Below, piece after piece: positions 13,697 to 13,745 of a stretch of 13,745 nt of DNA. The notes below the pieces were generated by a model. That model had not been told where the DNA came from and did not search any database. It saw nothing but the letters and a program-made list of their open reading frames with translations. Numbering within the stretch: position 1 is the stretch's first letter; every line of letters begins with the position of its first letter. Position numbers and translations under genes: made by a program. Origin of the DNA: a bacterium (lineage in GTDB: Bacteria > UBA9089 > JAHJRX01); contig JASEGW010000035.1 in assembly GCA_030017825.1 (NCBI GenBank), forward strand, positions 1-13,745, read 5' to 3'.

Positions 13697-13745
13697 GTAA
13701 CTATTCAGCAATGTTAATGTAACAACATATTTCCTTAGTGTGAAG
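13697..13745. mobile_element. Second copy of the flhA-flhF MITE, cut by the window end
   Basis: These 49 bases align with 6415-6464 over about 50 positions with one single-base gap and about two substitutions. They begin with the same terminal repeat GTAACTATTCAGCA. The right end and any target duplication lie outside the window. The high identity suggests recent spread of this family in the genome. Confidence 0.8.

Noticed and set aside
13523..13711. Minus-strand open frame overlapping the start of the UDP-glucose dehydrogenase gene
   Set aside because: It covers the promoter, ribosome binding site and first codons of the dehydrogenase in another frame, and its sequence has no recognisable domain.
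1..13745. CRISPR array, phage genes, toxin-antitoxin or defence system
   Set aside because: No regularly spaced direct repeats, cas, integrase, toxin or defence-like proteins were seen. All recognised proteins belong to flagellar export or nucleotide-sugar and nucleoside metabolism.

Overview
The window comes from an AT-rich bacterial genome (roughly one third G+C by eye) and holds two protein-coding blocks separated by the gene for RNase P RNA. The rnpB RNA has the bacterial type A architecture, and FlhF and FlhG are both present, so this is a flagellated bacterium that is not a typical Bacillus-type Firmicute. The intergenic regions are crowded with short palindromic elements, which I associate from memory with uncultured groundwater or sediment lineages. 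The phylum cannot be settled from the sequence alone. The FlhB N-terminus (DEGRTEEPTE) also recalls spirochaete-like proteins.

Positions 228-8558 (+ strand) carry the classic flagellar export-gate series fliO-fliP-fliQ-fliR-flhB-flhA followed by flhF-flhG. Together they encode the membrane part of the flagellar type III secretion apparatus (FliPQR pore, FliO assembly factor, FlhB specificity switch, FlhA export gate). FlhF and FlhG are the SRP-type GTPase and MinD-type ATPase that set flagellar position and number. fliQ-fliR-flhB-flhA are tightly coupled (1-3 bp gaps or a 4-bp overlap). The normally compact operon is opened by a 365-bp palindromic repeat region between fliP and fliQ, and by a 68-bp mobile-looking repeat with an 8-bp target duplication between flhA and flhF.

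Positions 8559-9477 contain a 197-bp near-perfect hairpin element that separates flhG from the convergently transcribed rnpB (8881-9303, - strand). The P12 helix of this RNase P RNA is enlarged by a GTAGATA heptad repeat whose sequence also occurs in intergenic hairpins of the same window. Its P1 helix is part of a 21-bp perfect inverted repeat.

Positions 9478-13584 (- strand, read right to left) are a sugar-nucleotide cluster: UDP-glucose 6-dehydrogenase, a long-form RmlA-type sugar-1-phosphate nucleotidyltransferase, a nucleoside phosphorylase and a UDP-glucuronate decarboxylase. The dehydrogenase and decarboxylase together give the route UDP-glucose to UDP-glucuronate to UDP-xylose, presumably for surface glycans. 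A good sigma-70-type promoter precedes the dehydrogenase. The window ends in a second copy of the flhA-flhF repeat.

No defence, phage or CRISPR system was found. What deserves a second look is the network of palindromic repeats and its invasion of rnpB.
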